Notes under the pieces: model-generated | What the model was told of the DNA's origin: nothing | Database searches by the model: none | Seen by the model: the letters and a program-made list of their open reading frames with translations, nothing else | Made by a program: the position numbers and the translations under genes | NCBI RefSeq assembly: GCF_009696065.1 | Contig: NZ_VUMS01000003.1 | Coordinates: 1-64,000, forward strand | DNA: 64,000 nucleotides | Reading direction: 5' to 3' | DNA from: Oliverpabstia intestinalis | Lineage (GTDB): Bacteria; Bacillota; Clostridia; Lachnospirales; Lachnospiraceae | Part shown: positions 54,887-63,421 of the stretch, piece after piece | Position numbering within the stretch: position 1 is the first letter of the stretch | How the letters are laid out: every line of letters begins with the position of its first letter

Positions 54887-56140
54887 ATGCATTTTTTTCA
54901 TTTATCCGATCTGCATATCGGGAAGCAGTTATATGGATATTCTCTGCTGGAAGATCAGGAGTGGATCCTGACAGAGATTTATGAATTGATCCGGGAGAAA
55001 CGACCGGACGGTGTCCTGATCGCTGGTGATGTGTATGACAAATCAGTACCTGCAGCGGAAGCGGTTACGGTATTTGACCGGTTTCTTACCAAAGTAAGCC
55101 AGCTGGAACCGAAGATTCCGGTGCTGATCATCAGCGGGAATCATGATTCTCCGGAACGACTGGCGTTCGGTGCAAAGATTCTGAGCAGGCAACAGATCTA
55201 TGTGGCGGGAACCTGTCCACAGATACCGGAAGACCATCTGAAAAAGGTCACTTTTCAAGATGAATGGGGAGAGACAGAGGTATGGATGCTTCCGTTTGTG
55301 AAACCTGGATATGTGCGAAAACTAATGGAAGAGAGCAAAAAGGAAACAGACAGAGAGGACGGAGCAGGAGAACAAAGAGACCGCGACGGGGAAACAGAGA
55401 TAAAAGTGAAAAACGGATGGGAAGAGATACGCAGGGATTATAATGAGGCGGTAAAATTTCTTCTGGAGAGAGAGCAGGTGGATACGGAGAAACGAAATAT
55501 ACTGATTTCCCATCAGTTCTATACTGCAGGTGGTGAGACACCGAAAACCAGTGATTCCGAGACGATAAGTGTGGGAGGACTTGATCAGGTGGATATTTCG
55601 TGTCTTGCGCCGTTTTCCTATGTGGCACTGGGACATATCCACCGCCCGCAGTCGATGGGAAGAGAAAGTATCCGTTACTGTGGTTCGATGTTAAAATACT
55701 CGCTCAGTGAGTGGGAACAGGAAAAATCGGTGACAGAAGTGATTCTGAAAGCACCGGGACAGGAACCGGTGATTCAGCTGCATCCGCTGCATCCGTTACG
55801 GGAGATATGCGTGATCAGGGGAAGACTGGAAGAGATTCTGGAAGCGAACAAAGACAGTATCTGCGAGGATTATGTCAGTATTGTTCTGACGGATGAAGAG
55901 GAACTGTATCAGCCGAAGGAACAGCTGGAACGGATCTTTACGCATATTCTGGAAGTGAGGACAGAGAGAAACCGGAAGCTTGTACAAGAATGGGAAGACG
56001 GACAGGCAGAGGATACACAGACAGATCCGAAACTGGTTTTTGAACAGTTCTTTTCCCAGATTCAGGGACGGAAGCTGCAGGAAGAAGAGGCGGCAGTGCT
56101 GGAAGAAGTATTTGCGAAAATCAGGGAGGAAGAAGGATGA
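54887..56140 (+). CDS. sbcD: Exonuclease SbcCD subunit D
   Basis: Mre11-type nuclease subunit that, with SbcC, cleaves hairpins and protein-blocked DNA ends. The phosphoesterase motifs are in order in 417 residues: LSDLHIGK, GDVYD, SGNHDSPERL, ISHQF and LGHIH. A variable acidic stretch (about 150-175) interrupts the middle. It overlaps sbcC by four bases. Its presence next to palindromic repeats is notable because SbcCD attacks long palindromes. Confidence 0.95.
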   Translation: MHFFHLSDLHIGKQLYGYSLLEDQEWILTEIYELIREKRPDGVLIAGDVYDKSVPAAEAVTVFDRFLTKVSQLEPKIPVLIISGNHDSPERLAFGAKILSRQQIYVAGTCPQIPEDHLKKVTFQDEWGETEVWMLPFVKPGYVRKLMEESKKETDREDGAGEQRDRDGETEIKVKNGWEEIRRDYNEAVKFLLEREQVDTEKRNILISHQFYTAGGETPKTSDSETISVGGLDQVDISCLAPFSYVALGHIHRPQSMGRESIRYCGSMLKYSLSEWEQEKSVTEVILKAPGQEPVIQLHPLHPLREICVIRGRLEEILEANKDSICEDYVSIVLTDEEELYQPKEQLERIFTHILEVRTERNRKLVQEWEDGQAEDTQTDPKLVFEQFFSQIQGRKLQEEEAAVLEEVFAKIREEEG

Positions 56141-58848
56141 GACCGATGATACTGACGATGTCCGCATTTGGCTCTTATGCGGACTGCGTGACAATAGATT
56201 TCGGGCAGGTGCAGCAGGGTGTGTTTCTGATCACGGGAGATACCGGGGCAGGTAAGACAACGATCTTTGACGGGATCACCTATGCACTGTATGGACAGAC
56301 CAGCGGTGGACGGAGAGACGGAACCATGATGCGCAGCCAGTACGCGCCGGATGGGACGAAGACATATGTGGATCTGACATTTTCCACCGGGGGACAGGTC
56401 TGGCGGGTGCTTCGAAGTCCGGAGTATGAGAGGGAGAGCAAACGACGGAACAAAGACGGTGGAAGGACGATGACAAAGGAGCGGGGCAGCGTGGAGCTGT
56501 ATCAGCCGGATGGCAGTCTGTATCCGGGAAACAGACAGGAAGTTAACCGGAAACTGGTGGAAATCCTCGGTGTGGATGCCAGGCAGTTTATGCAGATCGC
56601 GATGATCGCACAGGGAGATTTTCTGCGGCTGCTGCTGGCAAAGTCCGATGAGCGAAAAGAAATTTTCTCCCGGATCTTTGATACAAGAATCTTCGGACGG
56701 GTGCAGGAGGAACTGAAAAACAGGAACAAACGGTGTTACGGTGAGCTGGAGGATAACAGAAAGTCCTGTCTGCGGGAGATAGAACAGCTGGAAGTTTCGG
56801 AAAGCACGGTTCAGGAAAAGGAGGAACTGCTCCGGACAGGACAGAAAGAACCGGATCTTGAGGCTGTGCTTGCTTTTGCAGAGCGCATGCTGGAAGAAGA
56901 TAAATTGCAGTATGAACAGAGCCGGAAAGAAATGAAAAAAACAACTGCGACGCTGGAAAAACTGAATCAGCGCTACAGTGTGGAAAAAGAGAGAGCAGAG
57001 AGTTTTTCAAAACTTGCGCAGCTGGAAAAACAGATTCGTGTGCTGGAAGAGAAAAGAGAAGAAAAGGAACAGGAAAAGGAACGGATCGGTGCCGCAAAGC
57101 GGGCGGCAAAAGTAGAAATGGTTTATGTAGGCTACCGGGAGACTGCAGAGAGCAGAGAACGGATGCAGATGCAGGAAAAACAGCTGAAAGCGTGGCTGGA
57201 GGAACGGAAAGAGGAAACAGAAAAACTGAAAGAAAAGGAGAAAACCTGGAATAGTTATGTGCAGAAACTGGAGGAGAAAGAAGTGCCGGTGCTTGAACGG
57301 CTGCGACAGGCACTTGAACAGTACGGACAGTTGCAGAGCCATCTGAAAGAAGCACAGCGTCTGGAAATACACCGGCAGCAGGCAGCAGACAGTTACCGGA
57401 AAGCAGACCTTTCTTACCGGCAGCAGGCCCAACGTTATGAAACTCTGTATCAGGAATATCTTGCCGGACAGGCAGGGATTCTTGCTTCCGGGCTACAGGA
57501 CAATTATCCCTGTCCGGTATGTGGTTCCCTCCATCATCCGGCTCCGGCGGAGCCGGTTTCCGAGAATCTGAGCCAGGAACTGGTGGAAAAAGAGAGAGAA
57601 CGCCGAAATCAGGCGGAAAATACCAGGGAAGACCGAAGACAGAAGTATCAGCAGTCAGAAAACCTCTATCAGCAGGAAATAGCGGTCATCCGGGAGCAGC
57701 AAACGCATCTGTTACATAGAGAACAGACAGAGGAAGAAAGTCTGGAAGTGATGAAAAACCGCTGGGAAGACTGGGAAGAAAAAGCCCGGAAACGATTGAT
57801 AGACGGAGAAGAAAAGCTTCAGATATCCAAAAAAGAGCTGGATCGTATCTCCGGGAGCCTGCAAAAATTCCTGCAGGAAGAAAACAGGAAAAAAGGTCAG
57901 CTGGAAGAGGTACAGCGACAGTGTAAAACTTTAAAACAACAGGAACAGGAAAAACAGAACGCTTATGAACAGGTGCGGAGGGAACAGCTTTTTGAAAAAG
58001 AAGAGGATTTTAAGAAAGCATGCATGAAACCTGCGGAGCTTGAGCGGAGGCAGAAAGCAATAGATGCCTACGAAGAGGAGTTGCGCCGGAGCTGTCAGGA
58101 AGTGGAATGGCTGAGAAGCCAGCTGAAAGAAAAAGAAGCCCCGGATCTTGAACAGACGGAAAAGGAGTTGAAAGAACAAAAAGAACAGCAGAGGCTGAAG
58201 GAGAGAGAACTCCGAAAGCTTTACAGCCGACGAGAGACGAATCAGCAGGCAAACCGAAGACTGCAGCAGCTGACGAAGGAGAGAGAAGAACTGCGAAAAC
58301 GGTATCAGGTACTGAATACTCTGAGTCGCACTGCCAACGGGAGCCTTACCGGCACGGCAAAGATCGATCTGGAATCGTATATGCAGCGTCAGTATTTTCA
58401 GCATATGATCCGATGTGCCAATCGTCATCTGGAACGGATGGCTGCCGGACAGTTTCTGCTAAAATGCAGAAGTATGGAAAACCTTTCCACTCAGGGGAAT
58501 ACCGGTCTTGATCTGGATGTCTACAGTCTGATCACCGGAAAGGTGCGGGATGTCAAGACCCTTTCCGGTGGAGAATCCTTCATGGCAGCACTGGCACTGG
58601 CACTTGGTATGACGGATGTGATCACACAGGCTGTGGGAGCAGTTCATATCGATACCTTATTTATTGATGAAGGATTTGGTTCACTGGATGAAAACGCCAG
58701 GGAACAGGCAATCCGTATCCTCCAGGGACTCTCCGGAGGCAGCCGGCTGGTGGGAATCATTTCCCATGTAACGGAACTGAAAGAACAGATTGAGCAGAAG
58801 CTGGTGGTGACAAAAGGAAAATCCGGAAGCAAAGTCGAGTGGAAATAA
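56137..58848 (+). CDS. sbcC: Exonuclease SbcCD subunit C
   Basis: Rad50-like ATPase of 903 residues. Walker A GDTGAGKTTIFDGI lies near residue 31. Two very long Glu/Lys/Arg/Gln-rich coiled coils (about 190-440 and 490-730) flank the zinc hook CPVCGSLHHP near 460. The C-terminal lobe has the ABC signature LSGGESFMAALALALG and Walker B TLFIDEGFGSLD. The start lies inside the last codons of sbcD (ATGA-type overlap). Length is somewhat short for the family, from shorter coils. Confidence 0.95.
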   Translation: MRPMILTMSAFGSYADCVTIDFGQVQQGVFLITGDTGAGKTTIFDGITYALYGQTSGGRRDGTMMRSQYAPDGTKTYVDLTFSTGGQVWRVLRSPEYERESKRRNKDGGRTMTKERGSVELYQPDGSLYPGNRQEVNRKLVEILGVDARQFMQIAMIAQGDFLRLLLAKSDERKEIFSRIFDTRIFGRVQEELKNRNKRCYGELEDNRKSCLREIEQLEVSESTVQEKEELLRTGQKEPDLEAVLAFAERMLEEDKLQYEQSRKEMKKTTATLEKLNQRYSVEKERAESFSKLAQLEKQIRVLEEKREEKEQEKERIGAAKRAAKVEMVYVGYRETAESRERMQMQEKQLKAWLEERKEETEKLKEKEKTWNSYVQKLEEKEVPVLERLRQALEQYGQLQSHLKEAQRLEIHRQQAADSYRKADLSYRQQAQRYETLYQEYLAGQAGILASGLQDNYPCPVCGSLHHPAPAEPVSENLSQELVEKERERRNQAENTREDRRQKYQQSENLYQQEIAVIREQQTHLLHREQTEEESLEVMKNRWEDWEEKARKRLIDGEEKLQISKKELDRISGSLQKFLQEENRKKGQLEEVQRQCKTLKQQEQEKQNAYEQVRREQLFEKEEDFKKACMKPAELERRQKAIDAYEEELRRSCQEVEWLRSQLKEKEAPDLEQTEKELKEQKEQQRLKERELRKLYSRRETNQQANRRLQQLTKEREELRKRYQVLNTLSRTANGSLTGTAKIDLESYMQRQYFQHMIRCANRHLERMAAGQFLLKCRSMENLSTQGNTGLDLDVYSLITGKVRDVKTLSGGESFMAALALALGMTDVITQAVGAVHIDTLFIDEGFGSLDENAREQAIRILQGLSGGSRLVGIISHVTELKEQIEQKLVVTKGKSGSKVEWK

Positions 58849-58919
58849 GAAAAAGACCTATGCAGACCGCAAAATTTGTGGTACTGTTTTTAATATGGTC
58901 TGCAAGGACAAAAAGTAGT

Positions 58920-58946
58920 GTAACTGTGAAGATGTTGAACAGTTAC
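58920..58946 (+). repeat. 27-bp GTAAC-type insertion element
   Basis: GTAACTGT and ACAGTTAC ends, 27 bp, bounded by perfect 8-bp direct repeats AAAGTAGT at 58912-58919 and 58947-58954. Confidence 0.82.
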
Positions 58947-58979
58947 AAAGTAGTTACAAAGCAGAAAGGGGTAAGAATC

Positions 58980-60350
58980 ATGAGACAGTATCATGAGACA
59001 GAAAAAAAAGAGATCCAGAAACTGGCAAAGATGTACCGGGAATTTCTGGATGCAGGAAAGACAGAGCGGGAATGCAGCAGCAATATCTGCAGAATCGCAA
59101 AAGAACAGGGTTTTGAAAATCTGGAGGATGTGATCCGTGAAGGAAAGCAGCTGAAAGCCGGAGATAAAATCTATGCGGAAAATATGAAAAAATCCGTAAT
59201 CATGATGGAAATCGGAACAGATGATATCGAAAACGGTATGCTCCTGATAGGTTCCCACATCGATTCTCCGCGTCTGGACATCAAACAGAACCCGTTATAT
59301 GAAAACGGAGGTATGGCTTATCTGGACACCCATTATTATGGTGGAATCAAAAAATACCAGTGGGTAGCTTCTCCGATGGCGATCCACGGTGTGATCGTAA
59401 AAACAGACGGAACAACCGTGCAGATAAACATAGGTGAGAAACCGGAAGATCCGGTTGTGGGAGTGACCGACATTCTGGTGCATCTGTCCGCAAAACAGAT
59501 GGAGAAAAAAGGAAGCGTTGTCGTTGAAGGAGAAGCACTGGATCTTCTGGTGGGCAGTCAGCCGATGGATAAAAAAGAAGATGAAAAGGAAGAAAATCCG
59601 GTCAAAGCTTATGTGTTACAGCTGTTAAAAGAACAGTATGGCATTGAAGAAAAAGATTTTGTATCTGCCGAGCTTGAGGTTGTGCCGGCAGGAGCAGCAA
59701 GGGATTTCGGTCTGGACAGCAGCATGATCATGGCTTACGGACAGGATGACAGAATCTGTGCCTTTACTTCTCTGATGGGATTCTTACACAGCAAACCGTC
59801 TGCAAAGACAAAAGTATGCCTGTTTGTGGATAAAGAAGAGATCGGAAGCGTGGGAGCAACCGGTATGCATGCTCATTTTCTGGAAAATACTGTTGCAGAA
59901 GTGATCAACAGTCAGGGGGAATACTCTGAACTGAAACTGCGCCGCGCTCTGAAAAACTCAAAAATGCTGTCTGCAGATGTCAATGCCGGATATGATCCGC
60001 TGTATGCTGAAGTATTTGAAAAGAATAATTCCGCGTACGTTGGAAAAGGAGCGGCGATAAGCAAATATACCGGAGCAAGAGGAAAGAGCGGTTCTAATGA
60101 TGCCAATGCAGAATATCTGGGTATCTTACGTAAAGCGTTTGATGATGCAAAAGTGGAATACCAGACAGCAGAACTGGGACGAATCGATGCAGGCGGCGGT
60201 GGAACTATCGCTTATATTCCGGCAGCTTACGGTATGGATGTGATCGATATCGGTGTACCGATCCTGAATATGCATGCACCGTATGAAGTAAGTTCCAAGG
60301 CAGATGTATACGAGACAACCAAATGCTACAAAGCATTTTATGAAATGTAG
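58980..60350 (+). CDS. M18 family aminopeptidase
   Basis: Zinc aminopeptidase of the aspartyl-aminopeptidase family, tetrahedral cytoplasmic enzymes that clear peptides. Metal ligands are visible in GSHIDSPRLDIK (His and Asp), DKEEIGSVGATGMHA (catalytic Glu) and the C-terminal MHAPYEVSSKAD (His). An open frame runs back to 58839, but AGAAAGGGG near 58963 fits the ATG at 58980, giving 456 residues. Its stop codon TAG takes its last base from a MITE inserted here; the uninterrupted ancestor would have read TAA. Confidence 0.93.
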   Translation: MRQYHETEKKEIQKLAKMYREFLDAGKTERECSSNICRIAKEQGFENLEDVIREGKQLKAGDKIYAENMKKSVIMMEIGTDDIENGMLLIGSHIDSPRLDIKQNPLYENGGMAYLDTHYYGGIKKYQWVASPMAIHGVIVKTDGTTVQINIGEKPEDPVVGVTDILVHLSAKQMEKKGSVVVEGEALDLLVGSQPMDKKEDEKEENPVKAYVLQLLKEQYGIEEKDFVSAELEVVPAGAARDFGLDSSMIMAYGQDDRICAFTSLMGFLHSKPSAKTKVCLFVDKEEIGSVGATGMHAHFLENTVAEVINSQGEYSELKLRRALKNSKMLSADVNAGYDPLYAEVFEKNNSAYVGKGAAISKYTGARGKSGSNDANAEYLGILRKAFDDAKVEYQTAELGRIDAGGGGTIAYIPAAYGMDVIDIGVPILNMHAPYEVSSKADVYETTKCYKAFYEM

Positions 60351-60491
60351 TAACTATTCAGTAGCCACTGTCCCGCGAGGTGTTTTGACATGAATATGTC
60401 AAAATCCCGAGACATACAAGCCAAAATGCCATCACCGAAGGTGATTTTTTATGCATTTTGGCTCGTAACTGTGAAGGTACTGAACAGTTAT
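60350..60491 (+). mobile_element. 142-bp MITE, copy 3
   Basis: Ends GTAACTATTCAGTA and TACTGAACAGTTAT with perfect 8-bp direct repeats GAAATGTA at 60342-60349 and 60492-60499. The interior is nearly identical to copy 2, with an intact ATCACC/GGTGAT hairpin and T-run that may terminate transcription from the aminopeptidase gene. Confidence 0.93.
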
Positions 60492-60502
60492 GAAATGTAA
60501 AT

Positions 60503-60552
60503 AACAGGGGCTGTGGTGCGTGCCGGTAAGACCGTACAACAGCCTCTTGTAT
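60503..60552 (+). terminator. Possible terminator before helD
   Basis: AGGGGCTGT pairs with ACAGCCTCT around a GTGCG/CGTAC-like inner helix, with only a weak T content after it. It would have ended the aminopeptidase transcript before the MITE arrived. Confidence 0.5.
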
Positions 60553-60566
60553 AAAGGAAGAGGACG

Positions 60567-62618
60567 ATGACAGACCAAACTGCTTACTTAAACCTGGTAC
60601 TAGAAAAACTGAAAGAACGAATCGCAAAGCTGAATCTGTCCCTTGAAGAAGGGGCAAAAGAAGTAGAAGACATGCATGAATACTACTGGGAAAACTATAC
60701 GGAGATGGATCAGTACGGATATGAGGATTATGATAATCAGCAGGCTCTGTTGAATCAGCTGAATACAAATCAGCAGCAGATGCATCTGAAACACCGGTTT
60801 CAGAAAATGCTTGATTCCCCTTTCTTTGGCAGAGTGGATTTCTGTTATGACGGAGAAGATGCGGCGGAAAGTTTTTATATTGGTATCGGCAATTTTGCTG
60901 AAAGAACCGGACAGACACCTCTGGTATATGACTGGCGTGCCCCGGTGAGCGGTCTCTTTTATGATTTCGATAAAGGAGAAGCCTGGTATGAAGCACCGGG
61001 AGGACGGATGGATGGAGAAATTGTCTCCAAGTGGCAGTATAAGATCAAAAACGGGAAAATGATCTATGCCTTTGAGAGTGATGTGAAGATCGATGATGAT
61101 ATCCTGAAAGCGGAGCTTGGAGCCAATGGAGATGTCCAGCTGAAAAATATTGTGCGGACGATCCAGAAAGAGCAAAATGCGATTATCCGAAATACCAGTG
61201 ATCGGATTCTGGTGATCCAGGGAGTGGCTGGAAGCGGAAAGACTTCGGTGGCACTTCACAGGATTGCGTATCTTTTATATCATGACCGGAAAAACCTGAA
61301 ATCCTCGAATATTCTGATCTTATCGCCAAATGGTGTATTTTCAGATTATATTTCCCATATTTTACCGGAACTGGGAGAAGAAAATATTCAGGAAATGAGT
61401 TTTGATCTCTTTGCTTACCGGGAACTCAAAGATGTGGTGCCGGACTGTGAAGACCGGTATGATATGATTGAAAGGAACCTGGTACAGCCGAAGGAGCGGG
61501 GAAGATACTGGGAAAAGCAGTCTCCGGATTTTCTGAACCAGATGGAAGGTTATCTGATGGAACTAGAGGACAGTCTGATGGATATCCGGGATTTTACGTA
61601 TCGAAATTACGAGATCAAAGCATCCCGGATCCTGCTTCTATTTTATACCCGGTTTCTGGAGATTCCGTTACTGTCCCGGATGGATGCAGTGCGGGAATAT
61701 GTGGTTGATGATTATGAAACTCTTGCCGGACGGGATCTGAACGAGGAAGAACAGCAGTATTTTTACGAACAGTTCATGGCGATGTATGAGACGAGAGATA
61801 TCTATGTGCTGTACAGCCGTTTTCTGGAGTCTGTCGGGATGCGTCCGCTCCCATCGGTATGGTATGAGAAGCGTATGCTGCGTTATGAGGATGTCTATCC
61901 GGTGCTGTATCTGAAATATCGTCTGTTACAGCCCGCAAAACGCGCAGGAGTCAAACATCTGGTAATCGATGAGATGCAGGATTATACGCCGATGCAGTAC
62001 CAGATTTTGTCACAGCTTTTTCCGTGCAAGATGACGATTCTTGGAGACCGGGCACAGACTATGGATGAAAAACAGCAGGATGTGCTGACATTTTTACCGG
62101 GTATTCTCGGGAAAAAACTTCGAAAAATCGTGATGGATAAAAGCTATCGGAATACGGTGGAAATCGCTGCTTATGCGGCTGAACTTGCCGGAATTACTGA
62201 TCTTAAACTTTTTGAACGCCATGGAAAACCGGTGTGTGAGAAAAAAATCACAGAGGAAGAAGTTACCGCACAGATTCTGAAGGAACTGCGGGTACAGCCG
62301 GACGGTTATGAGACAGCAGCAGTTCTTACCATAACCGATCAGGAAGCGTGGAAGATGGCAGCAATCCTGAAAAAAGAGCTGGGAGATGAACAGGTTACCT
62401 ATATGAACAAGGACAGTTCCCGGTTCAAAAAAGGTATTACGGTGACAACGTTCTATCTTGCGAAGGGTCTGGAATTCGATCAGGTATTTACTGTCTGGGG
62501 AAGACAGCCGGAGGACGATCTGATCCGGCAGGCAAAATATATCTGTGCAACGAGAGCACTGCACGAACTGTATATGTATCAGGTTGTGACAGAGAAAAGC
62601 AGAGACAATAGAGAATAA
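60567..62618 (+). CDS. helD: HelD-like superfamily 1 helicase
   Basis: UvrD-like ATPase of the HelD group, which in Bacillus and Mycobacterium frees stalled RNA polymerase from DNA. An N-terminal coiled coil (about 1-60) leads to the HelD segment PLVYDWRAPVSGLFYDF, Walker A GVAGSGKTSVALHRIAYLL near 219, IDEMQDYTPMQYQIL (Walker B), and the C-terminal TTFYLAKGLEFDQV and ATRALHELY motifs. Length 683 is on the short side of the family. GGAAGAGG precedes the ATG. Confidence 0.9.
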   Translation: MTDQTAYLNLVLEKLKERIAKLNLSLEEGAKEVEDMHEYYWENYTEMDQYGYEDYDNQQALLNQLNTNQQQMHLKHRFQKMLDSPFFGRVDFCYDGEDAAESFYIGIGNFAERTGQTPLVYDWRAPVSGLFYDFDKGEAWYEAPGGRMDGEIVSKWQYKIKNGKMIYAFESDVKIDDDILKAELGANGDVQLKNIVRTIQKEQNAIIRNTSDRILVIQGVAGSGKTSVALHRIAYLLYHDRKNLKSSNILILSPNGVFSDYISHILPELGEENIQEMSFDLFAYRELKDVVPDCEDRYDMIERNLVQPKERGRYWEKQSPDFLNQMEGYLMELEDSLMDIRDFTYRNYEIKASRILLLFYTRFLEIPLLSRMDAVREYVVDDYETLAGRDLNEEEQQYFYEQFMAMYETRDIYVLYSRFLESVGMRPLPSVWYEKRMLRYEDVYPVLYLKYRLLQPAKRAGVKHLVIDEMQDYTPMQYQILSQLFPCKMTILGDRAQTMDEKQQDVLTFLPGILGKKLRKIVMDKSYRNTVEIAAYAAELAGITDLKLFERHGKPVCEKKITEEEVTAQILKELRVQPDGYETAAVLTITDQEAWKMAAILKKELGDEQVTYMNKDSSRFKKGITVTTFYLAKGLEFDQVFTVWGRQPEDDLIRQAKYICATRALHELYMYQVVTEKSRDNRE

Positions 62619-62644
62619 GATACCGGGAAAATAGAAAACGGACA

Positions 62645-62695
62645 AAAAAGGATATCATAGCCAGAAAGTTACTGGCAGAGATATCCTTTCTTTCC
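62645..62695. terminator. Bidirectional terminator between helD and niaR
   Basis: AAGGATATC and GATATCCTT with an inner GCCAG/CTGGC helix, T-rich on both sides. On the minus strand the stop codon of niaR (TAA at 62669-62671) lies in the loop, so the stem uses the last codons of the gene. Confidence 0.8.
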
Positions 62696-63175
62696 TAATT
62701 CCTGTCCGATCAGATCCAGAGTTTCGCCGGAGTCCGCGGAGACGGTATGATAATGGTAATCGGAAGTGACATCTTTCAGTGGCGTGGATTTGCCACTTTT
62801 TAACTCTTCCAGAAAGATCTGTACGTCTCTGCGTGATGAAATATGCAAGGGTGCCTGAAGCTGGCCGTAGATTTTATGATGAACAAAGACATCTTCAACG
62901 GTGCCGCCGAGATCCACAATGGTGCATAACTCATCGACAATCTGTTCGCTGGTGTGAAAAACTTTGAAAATACGGGAGACACGGAGAGGGGCCTGGATCA
63001 GATACCCGCGATTGGTGGAAAGCACTTCATGTCCCTGAGCACGAAGCAGTGCCATATCCTGAACAATCACCTGGCGGCTGACGGTAAAATGCTTTGCCAG
63101 TGAGGCACCGGAAATTGGTGTCTGTGTCCCGGATAAAAGTTGTAATAGTTCCTGTCGGCGTTCGCTGCCTGTCAT
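62669..63175 (-). CDS. niaR: NAD biosynthesis repressor NiaR
   Basis: Nicotinate-sensing transcriptional repressor of NAD synthesis and niacin uptake genes. An N-terminal winged HTH_11 domain (ISGASLAKHFTVSRQVIVQD) is followed by the 3H domain with conserved His residues (KVFHTSEQI, VFVHHKIYGQL, SDYHYHTV). The 168-residue form starts at ATG 63175 after AGGAGG; an in-frame open extension to 63274 has no ribosome binding site. No NAD genes lie in the window. Confidence 0.92.
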   Translation of the reverse strand: MTGSERRQELLQLLSGTQTPISGASLAKHFTVSRQVIVQDMALLRAQGHEVLSTNRGYLIQAPLRVSRIFKVFHTSEQIVDELCTIVDLGGTVEDVFVHHKIYGQLQAPLHISSRRDVQIFLEELKSGKSTPLKDVTSDYHYHTVSADSGETLDLIGQELGKKGYLCQ

Positions 63176-63206
63176 GAGATTCCTCCTGTTGTGATATGAT
63201 ATGAGA

Positions 63207-63227
63207 ATTATAAGCGTACAGAGTACG
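63207..63227 (-). promoter_or_regulatory. niaR promoter element and candidate operator
   Basis: Minus-strand TATAAT at 63207-63212 adjoins a CGTAC-AGA-GTACG inverted repeat at 63215-63227, where a repressor would block RNA polymerase. No good -35 box is seen. It may be an autoregulatory site or bound by another factor. Confidence 0.45.
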
Positions 63228-63362
63228 GAACAATTCGGTATCAAAGAGGTCAGAATACCTTTTGATCCCGACATCTTAATATATAAAAGAGTATATGCCA
63301 GAAAGAGGATAATTTCCAGTTATATTTTATGAGAAATTTATAAAAATTTTCTGATAGTTTTC

Positions 63363-63392
63363 TTGCAGGAAGCATTTTCCAGGGTATACAAT
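63363..63392 (+). promoter_or_regulatory. ftsH promoter
   Basis: TTGCAG (63363-63368), 18-bp spacer, TACAAT (63387-63392), 30 bp before the ftsH start. Confidence 0.6.
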
Positions 63393-63421
63393 AAAGTATA
63401 TGAGAAAGGAGAAAAAAGGAT

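Noticed and set aside
54673-54984. Open frame with a repeated YASNESKSV peptide
   Set aside because: No ribosome binding site, it overlaps sbcD, and the DNA repeat forms strong hairpins that explain the repetition better.
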